Assembly: GCA_947471745.1 (NCBI GenBank)
Contig: CANJKZ010000504.1
Span: 374,001 to 438,000 of the forward strand
DNA from: Closterium sp. Naga37s-1
Lineage: Eukaryota; Streptophyta; Zygnematophyceae; Desmidiales; Closteriaceae
Length of the DNA: 64,000 nt
Direction of reading: 5' to 3'
Both the position numbers and the translations under genes were made by a program. The notes beneath the pieces are model-generated. The model had not been told where the DNA came from and searched no databases. It saw only the letters and a list, made by a program, of their open reading frames with translations. Of this stretch, positions 21,201 to 32,541 are shown one piece after another; the first letter of the stretch is position 1, and each line of letters begins with the position of its first letter.

Positions 21201-23566
21201 GTCCGTTCGAACCGTGCCAGTGTCGTTTCAAGAACGTTCCCTGTATCCGTCCAGCTTCGCAGCTCCACTCGTTTCCCGTTGTTGTAGATGCACGCCTTCC
21301 TGTTGACCCAATCGATCTCGGGGTTGAACCGCTTCAGGAAATCTCGCCCCAAGATGAAATCTAAACCCTTGATGTTCGTGATCGGCAACGTCGGCTTCCA
21401 CCTCAGCGCCCCTATGTGCAGTTGCAGTGATGCTTCGCCATGGATGGGAAGTTTCGTACCATCCACCGTCGTTGCCGTGAACTTGGTCTCTTCCGAAGGT
21501 TCTCCGATTTTCTCCAACGTCCCGCGGTCGCACACCGAGTGAGACGCACCGCTATCCACCAGTGCCTGGAGGCGTCGCCCGTTGCAGATCACCTCGAGTG
21601 GTAGTGGTTGTTGCTACTTCGAGTAACCGTAGACGGTCTTGCTTATTGGATCGTAGGGTACGTCGAATAGATCATCCCTCGGTCCTGCCTTCGAAGCTGC
21701 TGACTCCATATCAGTTTTCAACTGAGTAGGGTTAGAAGGATTTATCCGAGGCCGATTCAACTTCGTCTTGACCTGGAACCTTCCCCTAAGCCTTAGCAGC
21801 TGTGTAGGCTTCACCTGTGGGCAATGGGGAGCCTTAACATCGTGCTGCGGGGAGAGAATATTAACTCCTTGGAACGCACGACCCTTTTCAACGTTCCGGA
21901 GTGGTTTGCCCAACTTCTTAGGTACATGAATAATGTCGAAAGGCTTTTTCTTGGCCTTGAAATCTCCCGTGCATTTTTCAAAGGCTTGAAAACCTCGAGA
22001 GGAAATATTCTTACTCTCGGGGGTGTTCGGCTAGAGTTTCCCGGTCGGTGCAGACTCTTGTTTCGCGGAGCCTCCATTTGTCTCGGCGATTTCCCCTGTT
22101 GCCGGCCGGTCGTGGCGTTTTAAATTTGCATCATCATGTCTTCCTTTTTTCGCCCGCTCCGACATTGCCGTGTCTTTTGACTTCGGGGGTGCTGCCCTGT
22201 TGTTGCCCTTAAGCTCCGCTCGTGCTTTCTTCATTTTCCAACACGCCAAGAGTCGATGTCCTGCTGCGCCGCACAATTCGCACTTCTCATTTTTTGTCGG
22301 CCGCTGCGTCGCGTCGACCTTGTCGATATCCATCGGGTCAGCGGTCGTGGGTGGTGCCGATTGCTCCGTGCCGAATGATCTTTTCGGCACGCTTCGTCGT
22401 GTTTCGGGTTGATCTCGCATCAACACATCGAATCTCTCTGCTGCACACACCATGTCGCAGTAGTTGTTGTAGTTCGCGGCAATCACCTGTCAGCGGACTT
22501 CCATCTTTAGCCCCTCAGTGTACGTTGGATTTTTTCCCCTTCGGCTAGGTCGGTTATTCGGTTGAAGAGGCTCTCCATCTGCTGCGTGTACTGTGTTATA
22601 CTGCCAAACTGTTTATGCCGATGAATCTGCTGCCGCGCCATGTACCTAGAGTTGATTGGTTCGAAACGTTGAATTAAAGCTGCCCGAAACTGCGTCCATG
22701 ACCCCTCGCCTTGGACCTCGTTGCTATTGTAAATTCACTCGAGTGCCGGGCCTCGTAACAGTGTCGCTGCGAGCCGAATCCGCATTGCATCGTGTGTCGG
22801 GGTCGTACAGCCAACGGCCTCGAAGTAAATTTCGAGGGTCGCAATGAATCGATGAACGTCGGTGTCTCTTGCATTCCGATTGAACGTCTCCGATAGCCTC
22901 GGACGTGCCGCCTCAAGATTCATTGTAGCCGCTGCCGCTGCTGCTGAGTGAAGTGTCGGTATCGCTGCTGCTGCTGCTGTCACTGCTGCATTTGCTGCAG
23001 CGTTTGCTTCTGCTGTGGCGGCTGCCAACTGGTTCGCGGGAAGCTCCTCTATTCGCTGGAGTGCCGCTCGCGTCTGGTCCACGTCGGTGTGTAACTCCAT
23101 ATTTTTTCGTACGGAATTATCACCGCTTTCCTCCATTTGGCGATTTATAGCAAGATTTGCGACGAAAATAATTAATTTCTAGGCGCTGGTTCACTCACTT
23201 CGAGTCGAATCGACTGTAGAGATAACGAGCGCTGATTCTGTAGGTCGTGTAATTCTCCCTTAGTCGAAATTCGCGTCCGATCTCGGCCGTTGAGAAGAAA
23301 TTCGATCCGACGCTCCAAATTCCAACTTTTTGGGGCGAAATTCTCAGGGCTGTTGGGATTCGAATCGATTCGATGGTTGAAATTCCAACTTTTTCGCCAC
23401 TGGACCGCAGGATTGTTCGAAAACCGGTTCGAGGGGGACGTTAGAAAATAGCGCGGAACTGGTTTACGTATCCGAAATCGGCAATTTCCGTCGTCGCCCC
23501 CACGGTTTTAAAAGCTAGGTTTTAGCGGTCGAAAAACTTCGCGTGCAAACAGGCTCTGATACCAAG

Positions 23567-23668
23567 TGTGAGGATCTAGGATCGAGCTCAAGAAAGAGAG
23601 TTTGAATTGAATGATTCACCTGGGTACAACACGAGGCTATATATAGGCTCGACACAAGGCCCAGTAAC
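23567..23668 (-). repeat. Chromovirus B 5' LTR, partial
   Basis: The segment starts TGTGAGGATC immediately beyond the primer-binding site and aligns with 17923-18024 with only a few differences, including the CTATATATAGGC motif. It ends at 23668, where a different LTR-like fragment starts. Confidence 0.85.
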
Positions 23669-23761
23669 TGTGAAGAAATGAGGAATGGAAGTGCGTTTCA
23701 CTAGCAAGCAGTTGAGTACATATAGCAAACCCTAAATTGGGCTGTACTCACTATTGAGTAC
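23669..23761 (-). repeat. Copia-2-like LTR end fragment, inverted
   Basis: Read on the minus strand, the end of this 93-bp piece (CTGCTTGCTAGTG... CATTCCTCATTTCTTCACA) resembles the 3' end of the Copia-2 LTR but is clearly diverged. It contains a hairpin (GTACTCA-CTAT-TGAGTAC). It lies between the chromovirus B LTR part and the left LTR of the full Copia-2 element. Confidence 0.6.
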
Positions 23762-23886
23762 TGTCAAACTTATACGCTATAGTCTGTGTAGGCTGTAGTG
23801 GGGTAGACTATATGGGGTACAACATTTCTAGGTTTTCCTACTTGTACCCACCTGCTTGCTAGTTCATTCATTCCTCATTCTTCACA
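23762..23886 (+). repeat. Copia-2 left LTR (125 bp)
   Basis: It matches 31096-31220 at 123 of 125 positions by eye, with ends TGT...ACA. It is unusually short for a coding-competent copia LTR. The variant primer-binding site TGGTATAGAGCAGG starts at 23887. Confidence 0.88.
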
Positions 23887-23999
23887 TGGTATAGAGCAGG
23901 TTCCCTCGTGGGAACGCTTCTCAGGGCCCACCACCTAACTCGATCTTTTTTTCCTGCCCGAGGCGTGCCCCGTAGGCCGCCCTCACGTCGCGCCCTCCT

Positions 24000-24620
24000 A
24001 GAGGCCCCTCGCGCCACCCTTAGCGGCCCCGTCGCCGTCCTTAGCGACCCCGTCGCCGCCCCTCTAGGCCCCTCGCGGCCCCTTCACGGCCCCGTCGCCG
24101 CCGCTCTAGGCCCCGTCGCCGCCCCTATAGGCCCCTCGCGGCCCCTTCACGGCCCCGTCGCCGCCCCTAGCGGCCCCGTCGCCGCCCCTCTAGGCCCCTC
24201 GCGGCCCCTTAGCGGCCCCGTCGCCGCCCCCTCTAGGCCCCTTACGGCCCCTTCGCGGCCTAGTCGCCACCCCTCTAGGCCCCTGGCGGCCCCTTCACGG
24301 CCCCGTCGCCGCCGCTCTAGGCCCCGTCGCCGCCCCTATAGGCCCCTCGCGGCCCCTTCACGGCCCCGTCGCCGCCCCTAGCGGCCCCGTCGCCGCCCCT
24401 CTAGGCCCCTCGCGGCCCCTTAGCGGCCCCGTCGCCGCCACTTGCGGCCCCGTCGCCGCCCCTAGCGGCCCCGTCGCCGCCCCTGGAGGCCCCGTCGCCG
24501 CCCTTCGCGGCCACCTCGCCGCCCTTAGCGGCCCCGTCGCCGCCCCTAGCGGCCCCATCGCCGCCTCTACCGGCCCCGTCGCCGCCTCTACCGGCCCCGT
24601 CGCCGCCTCTACCGGCCCCT
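24000..24620 (+). repeat. GC-rich tandem array in the Copia-2 leader
   Basis: Units based on CGGCCCCGTCGCCGCCCCT and TCTAGGCCCCTCG are repeated throughout. A higher-order period of 211 bp is visible: 24081-24220 recurs at 24292-24431. Several frames on both strands stay open only because of the repeat (Gly-Pro-Val-Ala-Ala type peptides), so they are not called as genes. Confidence 0.85.
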
Positions 24621-24629
24621 TCACCGCTG

Positions 24630-24875
24630 AGCCGCCCAGCAGCTGAGCAGCCGAACCACCCAGCAGCCGAGCCGCCCAACAGCCGAGCCGCCGAGCCGCC
24701 CAGCAGCCGAGCCGCCGAGCCGCCCAGCAATCGAGCAGCCGAGCCGCCCAGCAGCCGAGCCACCCAACAGCCGAGCCGCCGAGCCGCCCAGCAGCCGAGC
24801 CGCCGAGCCGCCCAGCAACCGAGCCGCCGAGCCGCCCAGCAGCCGAGCCGCCGAGCCGCCCTGCCGTCGAGCCGC
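24630..24875 (+). repeat. GCCGAGCCGCC tandem array in the Copia-2 leader
   Basis: This is a second array of different unit (GCCGAGCCGCCCAGCA and shorter variants), ending about 75 bp before the Gag start at 24951. It belongs to the long 5' leader of Copia-2. Confidence 0.85.
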
Positions 24876-27800
24876 TACTGTTCCTACCAGCGCGCCCCGG
24901 CCCTACTTACTCGGACTGGTGAGATCACTCCCTGCTAGGCCACTGCAGTCATGGCTACCCCCAGTGTCCTTACCTTTGATGCTGAGGGTCGTGCTGTTGA
25001 CTTTGAGGTCTGGGTCGATGACCTCCAGCTGTTCCTACAGTGCGATAGGGCAGACGGACTCTCCCTGTTCGATCTCACCTCTGGTGCCTCTCCTGCCCCG
25101 CCTGCTACTGCTGACAGCACTGTTCGCTCACAGTGGGCCACACGCGATGCTGCTGCCCGTCTTGCTGTGCGTCGCCACTTACCGACCACTGAGCGTGCGC
25201 ACTTTAGCCAGTACAAGAGTGCTAAGACCTTGTACGACGCTGTAGTTGCACGCTACTCCTCCCCTGCCACTACTGCGCTTAGCCGCCTCATGCTGCCGTA
25301 CCTGTTCCCTGACCTTGCTGCCTTTCCCACAGTCGCTGACCTCATTACGCACCTTCGCACTAGTGACACTCGCTACCGCGCTGCGCTTCCTGCTGAGTTC
25401 TGTGCCAAGAACCTCCCCCCCATGTACATCACCCTCTACTACATAGTCACCCGGCTCCCTGACTCCCTTCGCTTAGTCAGGGACCACTTCCTCTCAGTTT
25501 GCCCCACCACACTCACCGTTGACCTCCTCGAGGAGCGCCTCCTAGCAGCAGAGAAGAGCATAGTCGCTGTAGGAGCCTCTCGTGGTGACCCTCGCACCCC
25601 CGTCTTTGAGTGGTGTTCCCCCTCCCCCCTCTTGCCCTCTGTTGCTTTTGCTGCTGCGGCCGACCTCGTTGGTTTCGAGTCGGTCGGCGCTGCGTCTGCC
25701 CCTAGCGGGAGACGCCGCACCGGCAAGGGCAAGGGGGGCAAGGGCGCTGGAGGGGCTGGCGGGGGCGGCGGAGGTGGTGGTGGAGGCAGTGGAGGGGGTG
25801 GGGGTGGTGGTGGGAGTGGTGGCGGGGGTGGAGGTGTCGGTGGCAGCAGTGGAGGCGGAGGAGGCGACGGCGTTGGCGGAGGGAGCGGAGGCGGCAGAGG
25901 TGGCGGAGGCGGCGGAGGTGGCGGAGGCGGCGGAGGCAGCGGTGGAGCTGGTCGCGGCTCTGCGCAGAGGAGTGGCTCCGGTGGTGGTCCGCGCCAGCAG
26001 CAGCAACGCAGTCGTGAGACCCCGTCCCCCCAGCAGCTTCGTGAGTGGTACGCTGGGCGTCAGCGAGGTGGGGGTACTGGTCCCTGCACCTACGTCCTCC
26101 GTACCGGCGACCGCGCTGGTGAGCAGTGCGGGGGCCCGCACTCCACCCAGCGCTGCTTCGGCCGCCTGACGGACGCGTGGCGTCACCAGTTCCCTGACGC
26201 CACTGAGATCCCTCGCTGGGGAGAGCTGTCTAGGGCGGGGGTTGCTATCTTTGATCTTGATTATGATGCTATTCTTGCTGCCATGTATGCTGTGTCTACT
26301 AGTGATGAGGGTGACTGTTACCTGTGTGTTCCGCCTGACCCGGGCATTGAGGCTGCTGCTCTCGGTGCTGGTGAGGCTGCTGCTCTAGGTGCTAGTGCGT
26401 CTGCTGCCCCAGGTGCTGGTGAGTCTGCTCTCTCAGGTACCACGTCGGCTCAGGCCTTACACACCTTCACCCTTGACTCGGGTGCTTCCCGCTCCTTCTT
26501 TCGAGACCGCACCACGCTTACGCCGCTTAGTCGGCCGGTTGCGGTCTCCCTGACGGACCCCTCTGGGGGTCCTGTCCTTGCTAGCTTCTCCACTGTCTTA
26601 CCGTGCCCGGCAGCCCCCTCTGGCACCCTGTCAGGTCTCTACCTCCCCTCGTTCTCTACGAACTTGGTGAGTGGAGCTGATCTACAGGATAGGGGGGTTG
26701 ACCAGTTCACTCCTGCGAGTCAGCGGGTGACCCACTGCACGTGTGCTCGGACGGGCCGACACTTGGCCACGTTTACCCGTCGGCCGGGGTCGAGCCTGTA
26801 CACACTGACTACTGAGTCTCCTCCGGTTGCTGAGTCTGGTCAGGTAGCTGCGTCGAGTCAGGTGTTTGCTGCAGCGTCCAGGTCTGGTCCTGAGTCTGCG
26901 CCCTGCTCGTGTCGTCTCCTGTCCCACCAGACTCTCCTCTGGCACCACCGCCTTGGTCACCCCTCCCTGCCTCGTCTCCGAGGCATGGCCTCCCGTGTCC
27001 TTGTCTCTGGTCTCCCCCGGTCCCTACCTCCCCTACCTCCGGGGCCTGCCCCTACCTGCGTCCCCTGCGTCGAGGGGCGACAGCGCGCCGCCCCTCACTC
27101 CTCCGAGTTTCCTCCGACAGAGGCTCCGCTGCAGACTCTTCACATGGACGTGTGGGGCCCCGCCCGCGTCCGTGGCCAGGGTCACGAGCGTTACTTCCTG
27201 TTGGTGGTTGACGACTACTCGCGTTACACTACGGTGTTCCCCTTGCGTAGCAAGGGTGACGTCGCTGAGGTGTTGATCGACTGGATCCGCGCAGCTCGTC
27301 TCCAGCTCAGAGAGAGTTTCGGCTCGGACTTCCCTGTTCTGCGTCTGCACTCTGACAGAGGCGGGGAGTTTTCCTCTGCCCGTCTGGGAGCCTTCTGTCG
27401 TGCACAGGGCATCCGCCAGACCTTCACGCTTCCAGCCTCTCCACAGCAAAATGGGATTGCTGAGCGCCGCATTGGCATGGTCATGGACGTCGCTCGTACG
27501 TCCATGATCCATGCGGCTGCCCCCCATTTTCTGTGGCCGTTTGCGGTTCAGTACGCAGCGCATCAGCTCAACCTTCAGCCCCGGGTCTCCTTGCCAGAGA
27601 CCTCCCCCACCTTGCGGTGGACGGGGAAGGTTGGCGATGCGTCTGCGTTTCGGGTCTGGGGATCTCGGGCGTTTGTCCGCGACTTGTATGCGGACAAGCT
27701 GTCCCCCCGTGCTGCTCCCTGCGTCTTCCTTGGCTTCCCCCCTGACGCGCCTGGGTGGCAGTTTTACCACCCCACCTCGCGCCGTGTTCTGTCCTCCCAG

Positions 27801-28009
27801 GACGTCACCTTTGACGAGTCGGTGCCTTACTACCGTCTTTTCCCCTACCGCACTGCGCCCCTCCCCCCGCCGCCGCTCTTCCTTGCGCCAGGTCCTCCCC
27901 CGGTAGACCCCCTTCCCCCTCAGGGTCCTGCCCCGTCAGGTGTGTCCCAGGTAGACGCAGTCGAGCCTGTCGAGGTAGCTGTTGACTCTGGTGCTGCTAG
28001 AGGTGCTGA

Positions 28010-28205
28010 GCCTGCGGGTGCCGGGTCTGGAGGTGCTGAGCCTGGGAGTGCGGAGCTTGGGGGTGCTGAGTCCAGGGGTGCGGAGCCTGGGGGTGCTGAG
28101 CCTGGGGGTGCTGAGTCTGGGGGTGCTGAGCCTGGGGGTGCTGAGTCTGGGGGTGCTGAGCCTGGGGGTGCTGAGCCTGGGGGTGCGGAGCCTGGGGGTG
28201 CTGGG
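28010..28205 (+). repeat. 15-bp coding repeats in the Copia-2 integrase-RT linker
   Basis: Repeats of GCTGAGCCTGGGGGT and GCTGAGTCTGGGGGT encode about a dozen GGAEP or GGAES units. A Gly-Ala-rich stretch follows (28290-28640). Both lie between the integrase and RT parts, a region that is poorly conserved in copia elements. Confidence 0.85.
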
Positions 28206-31095
28206 TCTGCTTGTGTGGCCTCTCGCGGTGCTTCGTCGAGGCGGGAGCTACTCTCTCCGCAGGAGCTGCGCGAGTGGTTTGCCCGGCGCTGGAGCCGTGC
28301 TGCTGGAGCTGGAGGTACTACTGTTGCTGCTGGTCCCGGAGGTGCTCGTACTGGAGGTACTGGAGCTGCTGGGGCTGGGGGTGCTGCTGGGGCTGCTGGA
28401 GTTGGTCCTGCTGGAGGTACTGCTGGAGCTGCCGGCGGTACTGGAGCTGCCGGTCCTGCTGGCGCTGGAGCTGCTGGAGCTGGAGCTGCTGGGGGTATTG
28501 GCGCTGGTGGTTCTGCTGGCGCTGGTGCGTCTGAGGGTGCTGGAGTTGGCGCTGTTGGAGCTGGAGGTGCTGCTGGCGCTGGTACTGCCGCTGGGGGTAC
28601 TGGTGCTGTCCCTGCTGGTTCTGGAGGCGCTGCGCGGCCGAGGCCGTACTTCGTTCCGCTCCTTGAGCAGGTTCTTGGTCTCCCGCCCTCTACTGGTCCT
28701 GCTCCTCCCTTAGAGTGTCCACAGCCTGTCCAGTCGCGGTCACAGTTACAGCCCGCCTCCCCCCTACCTGCTCCTTCTCCCTACACTGGTCCTACTGGAG
28801 GTCTTGCTGAGCGTCGTGAGCCTGCGTCTCGTCCTGCGTCGCCTGTTCGTGCTGCTCGCACTAGTGGTCGTGCTTCGCGTCCGCGTCCTCCTGCGGTCCC
28901 AGGCACACACCAGATGGCACTGCGTCCTTCCACTGCTCCTCTGCGTGTCCCGTTGCCGTCTCCTCCAGAGTCCTCTCTTCCTGTTCTTGCTGACCCAGAG
29001 TCTGACTCTCTTCGTGCTGCCTGTCCTACAGTCACGCGTCTCCTAGCTACTGTTGTCACTGACCCTTCCTTTGAGTCCACTGCTGCGTCTGCCCTAGTTG
29101 CTGAGCTTGTCGACTTGCTGCTCGCTGTCGTCTCGACTACTCTGCTAGTCTTGTTGCTGAGTCTGAGTCTGTCTGTCCTCCGTCCGTCGGGGGTGAGTGT
29201 GCTCTTAGCACGGACGTCCTTGAGGACAGGCAGGAGGAGTTCCAGTGTTTTGCTGCTGCTTTGCCTCATCTCGTGTCCACGCTGATTGCCCCTGAGGGAG
29301 ACCCGGATGCACCAGACATCCCGACTCCTCGATCGTACGCTGAGGCGATCGAGGGTCCCTACTCCTCACAGTGGCAGTCAGCCATGGACGCAGAGATGGC
29401 TTCCTGGAAGTCCACAGGCACCTACGTCGACGAGGTTCCCCCACCTGGGGCGAACATCGTCAGTGGCATGTGGATTTACAGGGTGAAGCGGCCGCCGGGT
29501 TCTCCTCCTGTCTTCAAGGCGAGTTACGTGGCTCGAGGCTTCAGTCAGCGGCAGGGAGTTGACTACTTTCAGACCTTCTCTCCCACCCCGAAGATGACCA
29601 CTCTTCGGGTGCTGCTGCACATAGCCGCTCAGCGTGACTACGAGCTTCACTCTCTTGACTTCAGCACAGCTTTCCTGCAGGGCAGCCTGCACGAGGAGAT
29701 CTGGCTGCGCCGCCCACCTGGCTTCACTGGGTCGTTTCCTCCTGGTACCCAGTGGAGCCTCCGGCGGCCAGTCTACGGTCTCCGCCAGGCGCCCCGTGAG
29801 TGGCACGACACACTGAGGACTACACTTGCGGCTCTTGGGTTTGCTCCTTCTACAGCCGATCCGTCGCTGTTTCTGCGCACCGACACCTCTTTGCCGCCGT
29901 TCTACATCCTCGTGTACGTCGACGACTTGGTCTTTGCCACTGCTGACACTGCTGGACTCGCCCACGTGAAGTCCGAGCTGCAGAAGAGACACACGTGCAC
30001 AGACCTGGGTGAACTGCGCAGCTACCTTGGCTTGCAGATCACCCGGGACAGAGCACAGCGCACCATTACCCTGACTCAGTCACACATGGTGCAGCAGGTC
30101 CTTCAGCGCTTCGACTTCACGTACTCCTCGCCTCAGGCCACTCCTCTGTCTACTCGCCACTCGCTCTCAGCTCTGCCTTCGGATGAGTCCGTAGAGCCGA
30201 GTGGCCCGTACCCAGAGCTTGTTGGCTGCCTCATGTACCTGATGACCTGCACTCGACCTGACCTTGCATACCCTCTTAGCATCTTGGCACACTATGTTGC
30301 TCCTGGGAGACACCGACCAGAGCACATGGCTGCAGCGAAGAGGGTGTTGCGCTACTTGTGCAGTACGTCGGGCATGGGGCTAGTGCTTGGAGGGTGACGT
30401 CGAGTGGTCCTCACAGGTCACGCAGACGCTTCTTGGGCTGACGACCAGGCTACGCAGCGGTCGTCACAGGGTTACACCTTCAGCCTTGGCTCCGGCTCTG
30501 TTTCGTGGCGGTCTACCCGCTCGTCTTCTGTTCTCGGCTCCAGCTGTGAGGCTGAGATCTACGCGGGGGCCATGGCTGCACAGGAGCTACGCTGGCTCAC
30601 CTACCTGCTGACTGACCTAGGAGAGCCGCCTCGTTCTCCTCCAGTTCTGTACGTAGACAACAAGGCCATGCTGGCCTTGTGTCGGGAGCACAGACTGGAG
30701 CACAGAACGAAGCACATTGCTCTTCGCTACTTCCTTGCTCGTGAGCTGCAGCAGCGTGGTCAGCTGCGCCTTGCTTACGTGGCCTCTGAGGCCAACACTG
30801 CTGATATCTTTACCAAGGCACTTCCGCCTGGTGATCATCAGCGCTTCTGTACGATGCTAGGTCTTGTGCCTACTTGGCCTCACTTGCTCACTTCTTGACC
30901 TTGCTTGTACTGTGATCTTTCTATACCTGCACTTGCCTGTTTACCTTTATATATGATCTTGCATGTGAACTGGCCTTTTGGCCTTGCTCTTGTGCTCGGA
31001 TTGTGTGGTGACGTTGTGATCCACCCTGAGCTTGCTTTGCTTTGCTTGACTGGTCTTGTGACCTCTTGTTCTCCCCCACTTTGCCTATGGGGGTG

Positions 31096-31220
31096 TGTCA
31101 AACTTATATGCTATAGTCTGTGTAGGTTGTAGTGGGGTAGACTATATGGGGTACAACATTTCTAGGTTTTCCTACTTGTACCCACCTGCTTGCTAGTTCA
31201 TTCATTCCTCATTCTTCACA
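31096..31220 (+). repeat. Copia-2 right LTR (125 bp)
   Basis: It starts right after CCTATGGGGGTG and matches the left LTR with two differences. The next bases, AACAT, do not match the bases left of the other LTR. Confidence 0.88.
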
Positions 31221-31827
31221 AACATGTCGCTTAGTCGTGTATGGCATAGCTGGACATTTTGCTTTTTTGTGTCTTGTGATGACCAAATGTACACGATGTG
31301 CGCATTCTATGCAGAATTGGTGATTTTTGTGCACGAGCATCGTACACCGTTCTAGGTGCGTTGTCCAATGCGATGCGAAATGCCAATAGTGGGGGATGCA
31401 TTTTGGTGCTACCGCACCATCGCTGATGTGATAGGAGTTATTGCCAACACATATGTATGTACACTTGACTGCGGTCAACACAAGGAGGATATGAAATAAA
31501 GATATGGCACGTACCCCACAATCCTTCAACTGATCGTTACAGTAGAAAACCATGCATGAGATTATTATGTCGGTTGCCGAACACTACAAATAATGCTCGG
31601 GTTTGAGCAAATTCAAATGATGCTCGGGTTTGAGCAAATTCAAATGATGCTCGGGTTTGAGCAAATACAAATGATGCTCGGGTTTGAGCAAATTTATCAA
31701 ATAAGTGGAGAATAGCCCATTTGGCAAATAGCAATTTTAATTAATAAGAGACGTCGCATTTGACTTTGGTGCTTGTTCTATAAAAACTTCTCCGTACTGG
31801 GCACCATGTGCTTGTCCTATGGTCGGA
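31221..31827. other. No gene seen; AT-richer spacer with a short tandem repeat
   Basis: Nothing protein-coding is convincing here. Composition is much less GC-rich than the elements on either side. The only structure recognised is the 27-bp repeat at 31587-31698. Confidence 0.6.
31587..31698. repeat. 27-bp tandem repeat, four copies
   Basis: The unit TGCTCGGGTTTGAGCAAATTCAAATGA, given here only as its start TGCTCGGGTTTGAGCAAATT, begins at 31594, 31621, 31648 and 31675, with two or three substitutions in total. TGCTC and GAGCA within each unit can pair as a small hairpin (TGCTCggGTTTGAGCA). Confidence 0.9.
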
Positions 31828-32070
31828 AGGAGGAGCACGAGGAGGAGCAGGAGGGGCAGGAGGAGTGGAAGAAGGAGGGGCGGGAGGAGTGGAAGGAGGA
31901 GGGGCAGGAGGCGGGGTAGGAAGTGGAGCAAGAGGAGGGCAGGAGGGGGGAAGGAGGAGGGGAAGGCGGAGGGGCAAAAGGGGGGGCAGGAGAAGGGGCA
32001 GGAGGAGGGGCGAGAAGAGGGGATGGAGGAGGGGAAGGAGGAGGAGGAGGAGGAGGAGGAGGAGGAGGAG
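31828..32070 (+). repeat. Polypurine GGA/GGGGCA tract
   Basis: About 240 bp consist almost entirely of A and G on the plus strand, ending in (GGA)n directly before TGTTAACGGG. The shorter (GGA)n at 36278-36358 stands in the same position relative to the second copy of the Copia-4 end repeat. The tract looks like an expanded retrotransposon purine tract. Confidence 0.8.
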
Positions 32071-32541
32071 TGTTAACGGGAATGGAGTGTTGGCCCCGCC
32101 CTCGCTTGGGCAACGCCGACAACTTAGTTGGATGTACGGGAGTAGCAGCCGACCGTTCACAGTGGGAGAGCTGCTCGACAGGCTTCGTCGAGCTGCAGGG
32201 GACCGCTGTGGTGTTGCTGTCGACTAGGGAGCTCGACAGCTGCAACTGACTGGTCTGGGCGACGGGTGGGCCGTCGACCAGGAGGTGCAGTTCGACCGGG
32301 AGGTCGACGGAGCAGTCTGTCGACCTGCAGTTTGACCGGGAGGTCGACGGAGCAGTCCGTCGACCTGACAAGTGAGCAACGGTCTACGAGGGGAGCTCGG
32401 CAACAACAGCTGACAGCTCTGGTTGATGGAAGGGGTCCGTCGACCAGGGGGTAGCTCGACGGGAGTTGTGGTCGACCAGGGGCACCTAGTGGCCGACCAG
32501 AGGGAGCTGTGGTTGATCACGGGCACCTGGTGGTCGACCAG
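32071..32541 (+). repeat. Copia-4 end repeat, left copy (LTR-like)
   Basis: It aligns over about 470 bp with 36359-36831 at roughly 90% or better. It is packed with GTCGAC palindromes in the context GGTCGACCAG or GGAGGTCGACGGAG. Similar GTCGACC-rich sequence continues to about 32930 with no counterpart on the right, where the copy is cut short. Confidence 0.75.

Larger units (their letters stand above)
17923..23668 (-). mobile_element. Chromovirus B (Ty3/gypsy, chromodomain-bearing), minus strand
   Basis: Reading on the minus strand from the right: LTR part (23567-23668); iMet primer site (GCTCTGATACCA on the plus strand, 23553-23564); an Ala-rich Gag start near 23130-22740; a Gag zinc knuckle (CELCGAAGHRLLAC) near 22270; aspartic protease (LVDSGASHSV) near 21560; RT (YLDDILIY) near 20560; RNase H near 20100-19800; integrase (CDTCQRM, LISDRDPKF, QTDGQTERLN) near 19470-18750; and a chromodomain (FLIRWKGYDPTDDSW) near 18400. 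A purine tract comes next, then the 370-bp LTR (17923-18292). It inserted into Copia-2 sequence at its left side; its right LTR is incomplete. It is broken, with roughly six to eight interruptions, and is clearly older than Copia-1 and Copia-3. Confidence 0.88.
23762..31220 (+). mobile_element. Copia-2 (Ty1/copia) long element with 125-bp LTRs
   Basis: It is bounded by two 125-bp LTRs (23762-23886; 31096-31220) beginning TGTCAAACTTAT and ending TTCTTCACA, which differ at two bases. A variant primer site TGGTATAGAGCAGG follows the left LTR. After a repeat-rich leader come Gag (from 24951), a Gly-rich tract (about 25740-25960), protease (LDSGASRSFF, near 26475), an HHRLGHPS segment (near 26945), integrase (MDVWGP, HSDRGGEF, NGIAERR; about 27145-27470), a GGAEP/Gly-Ala-rich linker (about 28000-28640), RT (YVDDLVFA, near 29917) and RNase H (HADASWAD near 30420 to LLTS at 30896). 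The purine tract TATGGGGG precedes the right LTR. The frame has about two interruptions. No matching target duplication was found. Confidence 0.9.

Noticed and set aside
23908-24818. Long open frames on both strands (Gly-Pro-Val-Ala-Ala and Gly-Ala-Thr-Gly-Pro peptides)
   Set aside because: They exist only because the GC-rich arrays of the Copia-2 leader lack stops; no start context, domain or non-repetitive part.
23762-31220. Copia-2 as an insertion with a target duplication
   Set aside because: AGTAC on the left and AACAT on the right do not match, so a clean insertion cannot be claimed here.
31808-32249. Arg/Gly/Glu-rich frames across the purine tract, and their Pro/Leu-rich antisense frames
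   Set aside because: Artefacts of the GGA-rich tract; the same applies to 36017-36524.
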